Shown here: in pieces, positions 53,562 to 61,834 of the stretch
Layout: each line of letters opens with the position of its first letter
Numbering within the stretch: the stretch's first letter is position 1
DNA from: JAHEEL01 sp963715255
GTDB taxonomy: Bacteria; Actinomycetota; Acidimicrobiia; Spongiisociales; UBA5794
Assembly (NCBI GenBank): GCA_963715255.1
Contig: CAVQRN010000006.1
Coordinates: 124,001 to 188,000, forward strand
Direction of reading: 5' to 3'
DNA length: 64,000 bases
Made by a program: the position numbers and the translations under genes
The notes under the pieces: model-generated
Seen by the model: only the letters and a program-made list of their open reading frames with translations
Database searches by the model: none
What the model was told of the DNA's origin: nothing

Positions 53562-53640
53562 GTAGCCGAGTAGCCGAGTAGCCGAGTAGCCGAGTAGACC
53601 AGGACTGATCTGCTGATCTACTGATCTACTGATCTACTCC
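53561..53640. repeat. Two octamer arrays (TAGCCGAG and CTGATCTA) between convergent genes
   Basis: Four copies of GAGTAGCC follow the gpsA stop, then after a short break come CTGATCTA-type octamers (CTGATCTACTGATCTACTCC). The stop codon of the minus-strand tag gene (53618-53620) lies in the second array, whose bases also encode its last residues. Confidence 0.85.
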
Positions 53641-54238
53641 CCACCGGCCGCACGAACCCCGCCCGTTCCGCCTCGACGGCGTCCCGCACCGCGCACCCGA
53701 GGACGTGATCATTCACCAGACCCATTGCCTGCATAAACGCGTAGGCAGTCGTGGGTCCAACGAACGAGAACCCGCGTCTCTTCAGGTCCTTCGCGAGCGC
53801 TACCGACTCAGGAGTTGTTGCGTCCCAGGTCGGCGGCCGGGGCCCCGGCTCGAACGACCAGATGAAGGCGCCGAGCGACCCGAACTCATCGACGACCTCG
53901 AGGGAGCGCCGGGCGTTGTTGATCGTCGATCGGATCTTCCCCTGGTGTCGTACGATTCCGGCGTCGCCAAGCATTCTGGTGACATCGACTTCGCCGTATC
54001 GAGCGACCTTCATGATGTCGAACTGATCAAAGGCGTCGCGAAATGCCGGTCGTTTGCGGAGAATCGTGATCCACGCGAGCCCCGACTGGAACCCCTCGAG
54101 GCTCAGCTTCTCGAACAGCCGATTGTCGTCATCGACGGGCCGACCCCACTCGTCGTCGTGATACGACAAGTAGTCGGAGGTCCCGTTGCCCCAACTACAG
54201 CGAGTTACCCCATCGACACCGATGTTGATGTTGTCCAC
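53618..54238 (-). CDS. tag: DNA-3-methyladenine glycosylase I
   Basis: 206 residues. Zinc ligands are present: Cys in RCSWGN, His in YHDDEWGRP and His/Cys in NDHVLGC. The catalytic helix-hairpin-helix part includes LEGFQSGLAWITILRKR and the FVGPTTAYAFMQAMGLVNDH motif. It removes 3-methyladenine from alkylated DNA. The ATG at 54238 gives 12 residues before the first Cys; GTG at VTRCSWG is an alternative start and closer to the common N-terminus. The C-terminal tail SRSVDQ is encoded by the repeat. Confidence 0.92.
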   Translation of the reverse strand: MDNINIGVDGVTRCSWGNGTSDYLSYHDDEWGRPVDDDNRLFEKLSLEGFQSGLAWITILRKRPAFRDAFDQFDIMKVARYGEVDVTRMLGDAGIVRHQGKIRSTINNARRSLEVVDEFGSLGAFIWSFEPGPRPPTWDATTPESVALAKDLKRRGFSFVGPTTAYAFMQAMGLVNDHVLGCAVRDAVEAERAGFVRPVGSRSVDQ

Positions 54239-54249
54239 GGAGACCGACG

Positions 54250-55329
54250 CTACTCGACGCTCGACTCCTCATCCTTCCCAACGGCTCTGCGCTGGGCGGC
54301 GCGGCTATGGCGAAGCACGACCTCGATGAGTTCCTGGGCATAGTCCGGGTCCATACCGTTGGCCGCGCCGTCATCGCGCACTTCGGCGATCAACTCCGCC
54401 TCGCGGTCCGGGGAACGCATGGACAGATCACGCTGGGCTTTGATCCGAGCGATGTCGACCGAACTCCTCAACCGCCTGCCGAGGAGACGCATCACCTGAC
54501 GGTCGATGCGGTCGATCTCGTCGCGCAGCGACGGTATCCCAAGCGCGTCCATGAGTGTCGCGAAACCATCTGGATCGAGGTGGGAGCCATTCCCGGCGAG
54601 TGCGTTTGCCGGATCGGGATGCAACGGGACCATCAGCCCGTCAGCCCCAGCGCTGCGCGCTGCGAGTGCCAGTGGGCCGATGAAGTCCGGGTGACCGACG
54701 GCCGGCGACGGATCGACGATCACGGGGAGGTGGGACATACGCTGAACCGTCGGAATAGCAGTGATGTCGAGCGTCTCCGAAGTGCGGGGGTCGAAGCCCC
54801 TGCTCCCCCGCTCACAGAGGATCACCGCGTCGTTGCCGGCGTTGAGCACGTATTCGGCGGCAAGGAGCCATTCATCGATGGTCGCCGCTGATGCCCGGTG
54901 GATGATCACCGGCCGGCCGGCATCCCCGGCGGCTCGGAGGAGCACGAAGTTCTGCATGTTGTCCGGGCCGATCTCGATCACGTCGACGTGTGCGGCGGCA
55001 AGTGCGACATGATCCGGTTCGAGCACTTCTGTGCTCACCGGGAGCCTGGTCTCGCTGCCCGCGTGCTCGAGCATCCAGAGCGAATCGGGACCGAGGCCGC
55101 GGTACGCATAGGGAGACGAACCGGCGAGGAAGGTCCCGGCGCGAAGGATCGAGCCGCCGCGATCCGCGACAATCCTCGCGGCCGCGAGGATCTGCTCTTC
55201 GCTCTCGACTGCGAGAGGGCCCGCTATCACCGGGTAGGAGCCGTCTCCGAACTTGACGGCGCGGATCGAGACGATCGTCGTCTCGATCCCCGGTCGCCGA
55301 TGGCTCTTGAGAATGGGTTGCTCTGACAT
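54250..55329 (-). CDS. DAHP synthase-like domain (metal ligands lost) fused to chorismate mutase
   Basis: 359 residues: a type I-beta DAHP synthase-like barrel (about 15-262) and a C-terminal AroQ chorismate mutase (about 266-345, from LRDEIDRIDRQVMRLLGRRL). The barrel is recognisable (VIAGPLAVES, DNMQNFVLL, EWLLAAEYVLNAGNDAVILC, DLT-like DITAIP), but the four metal ligands of the family are replaced: Cys of GPCSVE is Leu39, His of DPSH is Pro209, Glu of the VEVHP segment is Pro235 and Asp of SDG is Gly246. Substrate residues are gone too: KPRTSPY is LAGSSPY, the KRG Lys is His144, the ARN Arg is Asp123. DAHP synthase activity is therefore unlikely; the mutase may be active and the barrel regulatory. 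ATG with GGAGG ribosome site inside a hairpin. Confidence 0.85.
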   Translation of the reverse strand: MSEQPILKSHRRPGIETTIVSIRAVKFGDGSYPVIAGPLAVESEEQILAAARIVADRGGSILRAGTFLAGSSPYAYRGLGPDSLWMLEHAGSETRLPVSTEVLEPDHVALAAAHVDVIEIGPDNMQNFVLLRAAGDAGRPVIIHRASAATIDEWLLAAEYVLNAGNDAVILCERGSRGFDPRTSETLDITAIPTVQRMSHLPVIVDPSPAVGHPDFIGPLALAARSAGADGLMVPLHPDPANALAGNGSHLDPDGFATLMDALGIPSLRDEIDRIDRQVMRLLGRRLRSSVDIARIKAQRDLSMRSPDREAELIAEVRDDGAANGMDPDYAQELIEVVLRHSRAAQRRAVGKDEESSVE

Positions 55330-55333
55330 TGCT

Positions 55334-55388
55334 CCTCCGATCGGAGGGCTCCGGGAACCACAAGACCCGGAGCCGTGGCTCCGGGTCT
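55334..55388 (-). promoter_or_regulatory. Leader with mutually exclusive hairpins and a masked ribosome site
   Basis: On the minus strand, AGACCCGGAGCC (segment 1, 55388-55377) pairs with GGCTCCGGGTCT (segment 2, 55374-55363) as a perfect 12 bp hairpin. Segment 2 can also pair 9 bp with CCCGGAGCC (segment 3, 55355-55347). Directly after, CCTCCGATCGGAGG (55347-55334) can hide the GGAGG ribosome site of the DAHP synthase-like gene (ATG at 55329). This is the layout of an attenuator or translational switch. I see no leader peptide with a run of aromatic codons and no known riboswitch. The first hairpin may alternatively be the terminator of the upstream operon. Confidence 0.5.
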
Positions 55389-55548
55389 CAGTGGGGGTGT
55401 GTTGGTGTGTGGTGCCGCTACCGCCGTATCACGTCGACCCGGGCCCATGGCCCGGCGAACTGATACGTAAATCGATAGCGTGCGGTCACGAACGGAAGCG
55501 TAACGGCTCATCGTCCGTCCGTAAAGCGCGTCACCGCTCGATCGGTTC

Positions 55549-56592
55549 CTACGAGTCGAGGGCAACAACCGCGGCACGAGCCAGGATCGGTGCTGCCGGC
55601 TCGAATTGAGCGAACCGATCATCCGACGTCTGACCGGCCGCGTACCGCGCGTAGATCTGCTCGATGATCACGGCGACGCGAAAGAGAGCGAGGCCCTCGT
55701 AGAACGGGAGGCGTTCAACGTCGAACCCGGTCGATACTGCGTACCGGTGCGCTACCTCGCGTTTGCTCATCACCGGCGCGAGCGGAACGCTGTGGCCTGC
55801 CAGCACCGCGTACGTCGGTTCGGCGGGATCAGCCCAGTACGCCGCAAGCGTTCCAAGATCGACGAGAGGATCGCCCCGGGTCGCCATGTCCCAGTCAAAA
55901 ACTGCCACGAGGGACCCCCGAGCATCGACCATCGTGTTGTCGAGTTTGTAGTCATTGTGGAGCAGGACCGCGCCCTGCGGACTCGGGATCGTCGACGCGA
56001 GAAGATCCGCTGCGCGATCCATATCGCCTACCTCACGCGTCCTGGCGGCTTCCCACCGACGCAGCCAACCGTCGACCTGTCTTGTGACGAAGCCCCCGGG
56101 TCTCCCGAGATCACCGAGGCCGGCGGCGTCCGGCTCGACCCGATGGAGAGCAGCAAGACCATCGACGACGTTCTCCGTGACCGATCGCTGCACCTCCTTG
56201 TCACCACCGATCTCGACGGGCCACTCGGATCGGACAACAAGGCCATCCCGTCGCTCCATCACGAAGAACGGCTTCCCCATCACCTCTGGATCGTCGCAAT
56301 AGTGGTACGCCCGAGGTGCCGGCGAATACTCCTTCCAGAGCCGCGAGAGGACCCGGTACTCGCGCTCCATATCGTGACTGCCCATCGCCACCGGACCGAG
56401 CGGCGCACGCCGCAGCACGAGCTCGGTGCGGTCGGTGCGGGCGAGGTAGGTGAGGTTGGCAGCACCGCCGGGGAACTGGAGGAATTCGATGGAGCCGGAG
56501 CCGATCAGATCACCAAGGTGTTCTCGTAGATACGCGGTGACACCTTCTTCATCGAATCGCTCGTCGGGGCGAATCGGGCCGGCGTCGTTCAC
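55549..56592 (-). CDS. Aminoglycoside phosphotransferase-fold kinase (ACAD10-like group)
   Basis: 347 residues. Kinase-like motifs: GGAANLTYLARTD as the nucleotide loop, LVLRRAP with the Lys replaced by Arg context as in this subgroup, the catalytic loop LLHNDYKLDNTMV (HxDxxxxN) and the metal Asp in VFDWDMATRGDPLVDLG. Proteins of this group phosphorylate hydroxyacyl-CoA compounds or small metabolites and often sit beside acyl-CoA dehydrogenases; here the neighbours are heme A genes. It overlaps ctaB by ATGA, so it is the third gene of ctaA-ctaB-kinase. The substrate is unknown. Confidence 0.85.
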   Translation of the reverse strand: MNDAGPIRPDERFDEEGVTAYLREHLGDLIGSGSIEFLQFPGGAANLTYLARTDRTELVLRRAPLGPVAMGSHDMEREYRVLSRLWKEYSPAPRAYHYCDDPEVMGKPFFVMERRDGLVVRSEWPVEIGGDKEVQRSVTENVVDGLAALHRVEPDAAGLGDLGRPGGFVTRQVDGWLRRWEAARTREVGDMDRAADLLASTIPSPQGAVLLHNDYKLDNTMVDARGSLVAVFDWDMATRGDPLVDLGTLAAYWADPAEPTYAVLAGHSVPLAPVMSKREVAHRYAVSTGFDVERLPFYEGLALFRVAVIIEQIYARYAAGQTSDDRFAQFEPAAPILARAAVVALDS

Positions 56593-57692
56593 GCCACAGC
56601 ACCCCAGACGACGATAATCAGTACAACCGCGGCCACCAACGGCAGCAACACCTCGACGGCGTTTCTCACCCGGCCGACAAGTCGCCGCTCGGGATGCGTA
56701 CCGAACTCCCGTGCGACGATCGCAGTCAGGCCTCCGACCACGAGGATCGACGCGACGATGAGCACCACATTGTCGATCACGTCCGAGACACCGAACTCAC
56801 CGAGAACCAGCACGTCGATCGCAAGAGCAAGGAACACCCCGGCCAGATAGCCGTTCGTGGCGGCGAAGTAGCGCATCGCCTTGTCATGGTCGGAGCGAAG
56901 GCGCATCGCCCCGCCGATCAGCCATGCACCGAGCACTCCAACCGCGGCGAGGTAGATCCACCCGACCCACGGGACGAGCAGGAGTGATACGCCCACGGTC
57001 ACGAAGCTGTAGACCATGATGTGATCGACCGTCATCTTCACGCCGACGACGCCGGGGAGCATTGGCACCCCGGCGGCCTGGTAGTCCTCGTCGTAGCGCA
57101 TTGCCAAGGCCCAGAAGTGCGACGGGGTCCAGAAGAACACGATGGCGAAGAGGATCCACGCCGGCACCGCAAGTGATCCGGTCACTGCCGCCCAGCCGAC
57201 CAGTGGGGGGACCGCGCCGGCGGCACCGCCAATGACGATGTTCTGCGTCGTCGACCGTTTGAGCAACATCGTGTAGACAAACACGTAGAAGAGGAGGCCG
57301 GCCGTCGACAGCGATGCGGCGAGGAGGTTCGTCGTGGCCAACAGCCACAAGAATCCAGCGATCCCGAGGACGATACCGAAGACCGTCGCGGCCTTCCTTC
57401 CAACCCGATCAGTCGGAATCGGACGACCCCGAGTTCGGCGCATCACCCGATCGATGTCCTCGTCCATCACCTGATTGATGACGTTGGCTCCGGCCGCCGA
57501 CAGTGTCCCTCCGATGAGCGTGGTGAGGGCGAGCCACCATCCCGGCCATCCACGAGCCGCGAGGACCATCGCTGGAAGTGTGGTCGTGAGGAGCAGTTCG
57601 ATGATGCGCGGCTTCGTGAGTTGCACGTAGGCGCGTACGATGCCCCCGACGCTCCGCCGCCGCGGATCCGTGATGCGGACCGAGTCGTTCAC
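56589..57692 (-). CDS. ctaB: Protoheme IX farnesyltransferase (heme O synthase)
   Basis: 367 residues, longer than most CtaB because of a short N-terminal and a roughly 60-residue C-terminal helix extension. UbiA-family motifs: NVINQVMDEDIDRVMRRTRG (first Asp-rich motif, NxxxDxxxD) and ALAMRYDEDYQAAGVPMLPG (second). LTKPRIIELLLTTTLPAM is the usual opening. It farnesylates protoheme on the way to heme A for the oxidase encoded at 33-37 kb. Overlaps ctaA by 4 nt. Confidence 0.93.
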   Translation of the reverse strand: MNDSVRITDPRRRSVGGIVRAYVQLTKPRIIELLLTTTLPAMVLAARGWPGWWLALTTLIGGTLSAAGANVINQVMDEDIDRVMRRTRGRPIPTDRVGRKAATVFGIVLGIAGFLWLLATTNLLAASLSTAGLLFYVFVYTMLLKRSTTQNIVIGGAAGAVPPLVGWAAVTGSLAVPAWILFAIVFFWTPSHFWALAMRYDEDYQAAGVPMLPGVVGVKMTVDHIMVYSFVTVGVSLLLVPWVGWIYLAAVGVLGAWLIGGAMRLRSDHDKAMRYFAATNGYLAGVFLALAIDVLVLGEFGVSDVIDNVVLIVASILVVGGLTAIVAREFGTHPERRLVGRVRNAVEVLLPLVAAVVLIIVVWGAVA

Positions 57693-58642
57693 GCCGCACG
57701 CTCGACGGAACGATCTGCCGGTTGCTGCTCACCGAGCAATGAGGCGGAGAAGACCACGTACACGATCCAGATCGCATCGGCGATCGCGAGATGGATCACC
57801 TGACTCTCCAGCGGGGCGGCAAGCATCACGTTGACAAGACCGACGAAGAACTGGAAGAAGATGAGCCCCCCAACGACGGTTCCGAGTCGCCTCGTTCGGT
57901 CAGTTGCAGTCCCAGTCAGACCCATGATGAGGTACGCAATGCCGAAACCGACCGCGACGGCAATGATCGGATGGAAGATCCGGATCTGGAGCAGCCACGA
58001 AGCATCCCCGGAGAACTCCTCCGCCACACCGGAGAAGAAGCTGTCTGCCGGGTACAGCGAGTCGCTGAGGGCATTGAGCGCTCCAAATGCTCCGATGAAC
58101 AGGAGTCCGATGGCCCCAAGAGCGAGGCGACGGCGAGTCCCCGCGTCAGCGGGAGTCGAGGGACCCGGGTTGCCGGATGACCACCAGGCGGTGAGCGTCA
58201 ACGCTCCGACGAGGAAGTACGTATTGATGAGGTGCAGCGGCACAACGATCATCCGACCGATCGACGCGTCCTGGTCGACCCAGCCGAAGATGACCAACGC
58301 GGCACCGAGAACGGACTCGAAGAGGAGCAGACCAAGCGATGCAGCGGCAGCATTCCGCACTCGATTGCCCTTCTCATACAACCGTACCGCGAACACGAAC
58401 AGCGCGATCACACCGAGGATCGCCAGGGCGCTGCTGATCCGGTGACTGAACTCGATCACCGTCTCCACGCCGGGATTCGACGGGAAGAGCCGATCGGTGC
58501 ACCGTGGCCACGACTCCCCGCAGCCGGCTCCAGAACCTGTTGCCCGGACGATCGCACCACCGAGTACCACGACGACGGTGAAGACGAGCACCGACCACGC
58601 GAGTGCCCGATACCTGCTGCGGCCGCGGTTGGGGGTTTCCAC
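57689..58642 (-). CDS. ctaA: Heme A synthase
   Basis: 317 residues from the GTG at 58642; longer starts are open, but TATGCT ends 10 nt before this GTG and fits a near-leaderless start. Eight helices; conserved heme-ligand His in EFSHRISSALAILG, PLHLINTYFLVGALTL, RIFHPIIAVAVGFG and SQVIHLAIADAIWI, and the Cys pair in GSGAGCGESWPRC that is typical of one class of CtaA. It oxidises heme O to heme A. First gene of the ctaA-ctaB-kinase unit. Confidence 0.92.
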   Translation of the reverse strand: METPNRGRSRYRALAWSVLVFTVVVVLGGAIVRATGSGAGCGESWPRCTDRLFPSNPGVETVIEFSHRISSALAILGVIALFVFAVRLYEKGNRVRNAAAASLGLLLFESVLGAALVIFGWVDQDASIGRMIVVPLHLINTYFLVGALTLTAWWSSGNPGPSTPADAGTRRRLALGAIGLLFIGAFGALNALSDSLYPADSFFSGVAEEFSGDASWLLQIRIFHPIIAVAVGFGIAYLIMGLTGTATDRTRRLGTVVGGLIFFQFFVGLVNVMLAAPLESQVIHLAIADAIWIVYVVFSASLLGEQQPADRSVERAA

Positions 58643-58716
58643 TATGCACCGGAGCATACCGAGCGGCCGTCGCGCACCCCAAGGTGATTCCACGATCCGA
58701 ACGGCGATGCGCGGGG

Positions 58717-58722
58717 TACGAT
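58717..58722 (+). promoter_or_regulatory. Probable -10 box (TACGAT), leaderless start
   Basis: TACGAT ends 6 nt before the ATG at 58729, with no ribosome site between. Confidence 0.5.
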
Positions 58723-58728
58723 TCCGGC

Positions 58729-58836
58729 ATGAAGAAACTCATTCTCGGATTCCTAATTCTCGCAGCGGCGGTCGGCCTCGGCGTTGTTGCATACCGCACG
58801 ATGACGGTCGAAGTCCCGGTCGACGATCAGGCCTGA
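58729..58836 (+). CDS. 35-residue single-pass membrane protein (DLW-39-like)
   Basis: Starts MKKLILGFLILAAAVGLGVV, one hydrophobic helix behind two Lys, then an acidic tail (VEVPVDDQA). Similar short proteins beginning MKKL with one helix (the DLW-39 group) are widespread in actinobacteria and of unknown function. The -10 box at leaderless spacing supports it being a real gene. The next reading frame starts right at its end. Confidence 0.6.
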   Translation: MKKLILGFLILAAAVGLGVVAYRTMTVEVPVDDQA

Positions 58837-59615
58837 CCTCACGCCGCAGGGCCTCAACGTTCGGGTCTTCGGTACCGGTCGCCCAGTGGCAGCCCTCCAT
58901 GGCTTCACGCTGACCGGCGCACAGTTCGCACCCGTCGAGAGTCATCGCCTCCAGTGGCACGCCCCCGACCTCCCAGGCCACGGACGGACCCAGGTCGAAC
59001 CGACCGATGTCCCGACCACGGTCTCAGCGCTCGGTCACTGGCTGCAGTCGTTCGACGATCCGCTACCACTGCTCGGCTACTCCCAGGGGGGACGCATGGC
59101 ACTCCTCGTCGCTCTCGAGTACCCAGATCTGGTCGATCGATTGATCCTGGTCTCATCGTCCCCTGGATTGCGGGATGAAGCTGACCGAAAGGCTCGTCGC
59201 GGGAGCGACGAAGACCTCGCCCGACGAATCGAGACGATCGGCCTCGATGCTTTTCTCACTGAGTGGCTGGAGGGACCTGTCACCGGAACCTCCCATCTCG
59301 ACGACGACGTGCGCCGCACCGATCGAACCGTCCGCAACGAGAACACGGCCGCCGGTCTCGCTTCCGCTCTTCGCGTTCTCGGTCAGGGCGCTCAACCCTT
59401 CGTCGGAGACCGTCTCAACGAACTCTCAGTGCCTGTGCTCACCATCTCGGGAGAACGAGACGAGAAGTATCAGCGTCTGGCAGCGCGCGATCGCGTCGTC
59501 GGTACGCGACGGTCGGCATGTGTCGATCCCCGACGCAGGACACAACGTGGTTCTCGACGCCCCAAACGAGCTCGCGGCACTGGTCGCGAACTTCTGCGAG
59601 ATCGACAGCCCGTAG
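58837..59615 (+). pseudogene. MenH-like alpha/beta hydrolase, split by a frameshift
   Basis: The hydrolase frame is open from about 58826 (LTPQGLNVRVFGTGRPVAAL) without an ATG; the first usable start is GTG at 58886, which would remove the first strand, so an indel near the start is possible. Oxyanion/HGF motif LHGFTLTGAQF, PDLPGHGRT, nucleophile GYSQGGRMALLVAL. A +1 shift near 59480 leads from GERDEKYQRLA to IASSVRDGRHVSIPDAGHNV with the catalytic His. The GYSxGGR nucleophile elbow is typical of MenH of menaquinone synthesis, but other hydrolases share it. The stop at 59613 is the beginning of a repeat. Confidence 0.75.
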
Positions 59616-59668
59616 CTGGAAGGTGGCAGCTGGCAGCTGGCAGCTCCGCTACTCCGCTACTCCGCTAC
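59613..59668. repeat. Octamer array (CTACTCCG) with TAGCTGGAAG leader, between convergent genes
   Basis: GTAGCTGGAAGGTGGCAGCT, further GGCAGCT copies, then CTCCGCTACTCCGCTACTCC. Close relative of 32861-32914. It supplies the stop codons of both flanking genes and the SGVAE tail of the minus-strand hydrolase. Confidence 0.85.
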
Positions 59669-60584
59669 CCGATCCCAACAGGAATCCTGCGATCGCCTCG
59701 ACATACACCTCGGGCCTCGACAGGATCGACTCGTGGCCGGCACCTTCGATCTCAACGATGCGCTCGGCACCGACGCGCGCTGCGAGATCACGCTGAGTTC
59801 GTGCGGGGACCACCTGATCCACGGTCGGGATGATCACCATCGTTGGTGTCTGGATCTCGCCGATCCATGATCGGGAATCAAACCGCCAGACGGCGTTGCC
59901 CGATTCGTAGAACAAAGAAGGATCACGGTTGAGAAGTGCAGCCCACATCCACCGCTCGTAGCTGGGATCGATGAGTCGATTCCGGCGCAGGAATCGATAG
60001 GTGAACTCGGCCGCTTCCTTCCTCGAGAAGCGGGCGAACGAACGTGCGAACCAGAACCCGACGAGCGCAGCGGGGCGGCGTCGGTCGATAGGGAAGGCGG
60101 CGGTCCCCGCGAGGATGAGCCGCCGGACACGTTCGGGATGGCGACGGGCGAGCACCTGCGCCGCCATCCCACCCATCGAGAATCCGAAGACGTCAACCTC
60201 GCCGTAGCCGAGCTCGTCGAGCACGCCTGCGATGTCCGTCGCGAGGTCTTCGATCTCGAATGATCCACGGATCCGATCCGACTTCCCGTGGTTCCGATGG
60301 TCGGGGATGATCACTCGGAACCGCTCGGCGAGGGTGGGGATGATCGAGAAGAAGTTCATCTCGCCGTCGAAGCTCCAGCCGTGGACGAGAACGAGGGGCG
60401 GCGCCTCCTCGGGTCCGGCCTCTCGCACGAAGATCTCGTGTTCATTGACGAATACCGAACGCCCCGGCACGTGAACGGGCCGCACCTGATCTCCGTTGTA
60501 CGGTGGCTGCATGTCGGGTCCGAACAGGCGCCACGCCACCCACCCGAGTCCGAGGGCACCAAAGATCCACCTGATCGTTCTCAT
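59649..60584 (-). CDS. Alpha/beta hydrolase, membrane-anchored
   Basis: 311 residues from the ATG at 60584, chosen because TACCCT ends 7 nt upstream; longer frames have no support. One N-terminal helix (IRWIFGALGLGWVAWRLFG) anchors it. Hydrolase motifs: VLVHGWSFDG (oxyanion), IPDHRNHGKSD, nucleophile GFSMGGMAAQVLAR, acid IPTVDQVVP and His GAGHESIL. Complete triad, so probably an active esterase, epoxide hydrolase or peroxidase-like enzyme; the substrate is unknown. The last residues are repeat-derived. Confidence 0.85.
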   Translation of the reverse strand: MRTIRWIFGALGLGWVAWRLFGPDMQPPYNGDQVRPVHVPGRSVFVNEHEIFVREAGPEEAPPLVLVHGWSFDGEMNFFSIIPTLAERFRVIIPDHRNHGKSDRIRGSFEIEDLATDIAGVLDELGYGEVDVFGFSMGGMAAQVLARRHPERVRRLILAGTAAFPIDRRRPAALVGFWFARSFARFSRKEAAEFTYRFLRRNRLIDPSYERWMWAALLNRDPSLFYESGNAVWRFDSRSWIGEIQTPTMVIIPTVDQVVPARTQRDLAARVGAERIVEIEGAGHESILSRPEVYVEAIAGFLLGSGSGVAE

Positions 60585-60591
60585 TGGCCTC

Positions 60592-60597
60592 AGGGTA
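60592..60597 (-). promoter_or_regulatory. Probable -10 box (TACCCT), leaderless start of hydrolase gene
   Basis: On the minus strand TACCCT ends 7 nt before the ATG at 60584; no ribosome site. Confidence 0.45.
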
Positions 60598-60724
60598 GAA
60601 GCGTGCGCTACTGATCTACTCCCCCACGTTGCTCGATGCCGGAGGCGGTACATCGAGGTCCGTTTCCGCTACGTGGGCGGGGTAGCTGCCAGACCCATGG
60701 ACGTCGATCGCAACCCGGCACGGC

Positions 60725-60730
60725 TACGCT
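60725..60730 (+). promoter_or_regulatory. Probable -10 box (TACGCT), leaderless start of selD
   Basis: TACGCT ends 9 nt before the ATG at 60740, i.e. upstream of the Sec codon, which supports the long selenoprotein start. Confidence 0.45.
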
Positions 60731-60739
60731 CAACGGCCC

Positions 60740-61786
60740 ATGGACTCTATTCGTCTTACGTCATACGCCCACGGCTCCGGCTGAGCGTGCAAGCTCGGAT
60801 CTGACGAGTTGGCGCAGGTTCTGCGCCGTTTGCACGGAGCGGAGATCACCAGGCACCCGGATCTGCTCATCGGGATCGACGGGTCGGATGACGCCGGGGT
60901 CTACCGGATCTCGGAGGACCTGGCACTCGTCCAGACGGTCGATTTCTTCACTCCGATCGTCGACGATCCGGGGGATTGGGGTCGGATCGCCGCCGCAAAC
61001 GCCCTCTCCGACGTCTACGCCATGGGAGGAACGCCTCTCACTGCCCTCCAGCTCCTTTCGTGGCCCCGAGACGTACTTCCATGGAGCGTGGCCGCCGATG
61101 TCATCGATGGCGCCGTGGAGGTACTGACAGAGGCGAACTGCACCCTCGTGGGTGGTCACTCGATCGACGACAGCGACCCGAAGTTCGGGTTCGCGATCAC
61201 CGGGACGGTTCACCCCGACCGAATCATCACAAACGATGCTGCTCGCCACGGTGATCGGCTCGTGCTCACCAAGGCACTCGGCACCGGCGTGATCGCAACC
61301 GCGATCAAAGAGGAGGAAGCTCCCTCGTCATCGGCCAGCGTCGCGATCGCCTCCATGCGCCGATTGAATGCTGCGGCCTCGGCCGCCGCGGTCGCCGCAG
61401 GGATCAGGGCCGGGACCGACGTGACCGGGTTCGGACTCCTCGGCCATCTCGCCGAGATGCTTCAGGCGAGCAACGTGACCGCCACGATCGACGCCTCCTC
61501 GGTACCGATCCTCCCCGGCGCCGCTGACATCGCCGCAAACGGCCATGTGCCCGGTGGCACGAAACGGAACTATCGGGCGGTGAAGGCCATCGTCGACTTC
61601 GGTGAGACACCGGCAGAACTCCGGACCATCCTCGTCGACGCCCAGACGAGCGGCGGTCTCCTACTCGCCGTGCCCGAGGCCGATCTCGATGACCTGGTCG
61701 CTGCCGTCGTCGCCGGCGGCGATCTCGCTGCAGTCATCGGCCGAATCGCCACCCCTGACGGCGATTCGCCGATCACGATCCGGTGA
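60740..61786 (+). CDS. selD: Selenide, water dikinase SelD, itself a selenoprotein (in-frame TGA at 60782-60784)
   Basis: 348 residues when TGA is read as Sec. From the ATG at 60740 the frame reads MDSIRLTSYAHGSG, then TGA, then ACKLGSDELAQVLRRLHG and on without a break. SelD proteins have HGxGCGCK at this place: the first Cys is replaced by Sec in a known subset, and the following Cys17 and catalytic Lys18 are present here. A start after the TGA (for example TTG at 60809) would remove the active site. Other motifs are intact: SDDAGVYRI, DFFTPIVDDPGDWGRIAAAN, GGHSIDDSDPKFGFAITG, GTDVTGFGLLGHL, DAQTSGGLLLAV. It makes selenophosphate for Sec-tRNA (and selenouridine). Partner tRNA-Sec is at 43.1 kb. 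Confidence 0.94.
60792..60810 (+). promoter_or_regulatory. Candidate bacterial SECIS hairpin in selD
   Basis: AGCTCG-GATCTGA-CGAGTT: a 6 bp stem (one G-T pair) with a seven-base loop that begins with G, as bacterial SECIS loops do. The loop starts 14 nt after the TGA, slightly closer than the usual range, so SelB recognition is plausible but not certain. Confidence 0.55.
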
Positions 61787-61834
61787 TCGGTTCGACAGGT
61801 TGTCGGTTGATTCTGTCTGTTACGCTTGAGCCGA

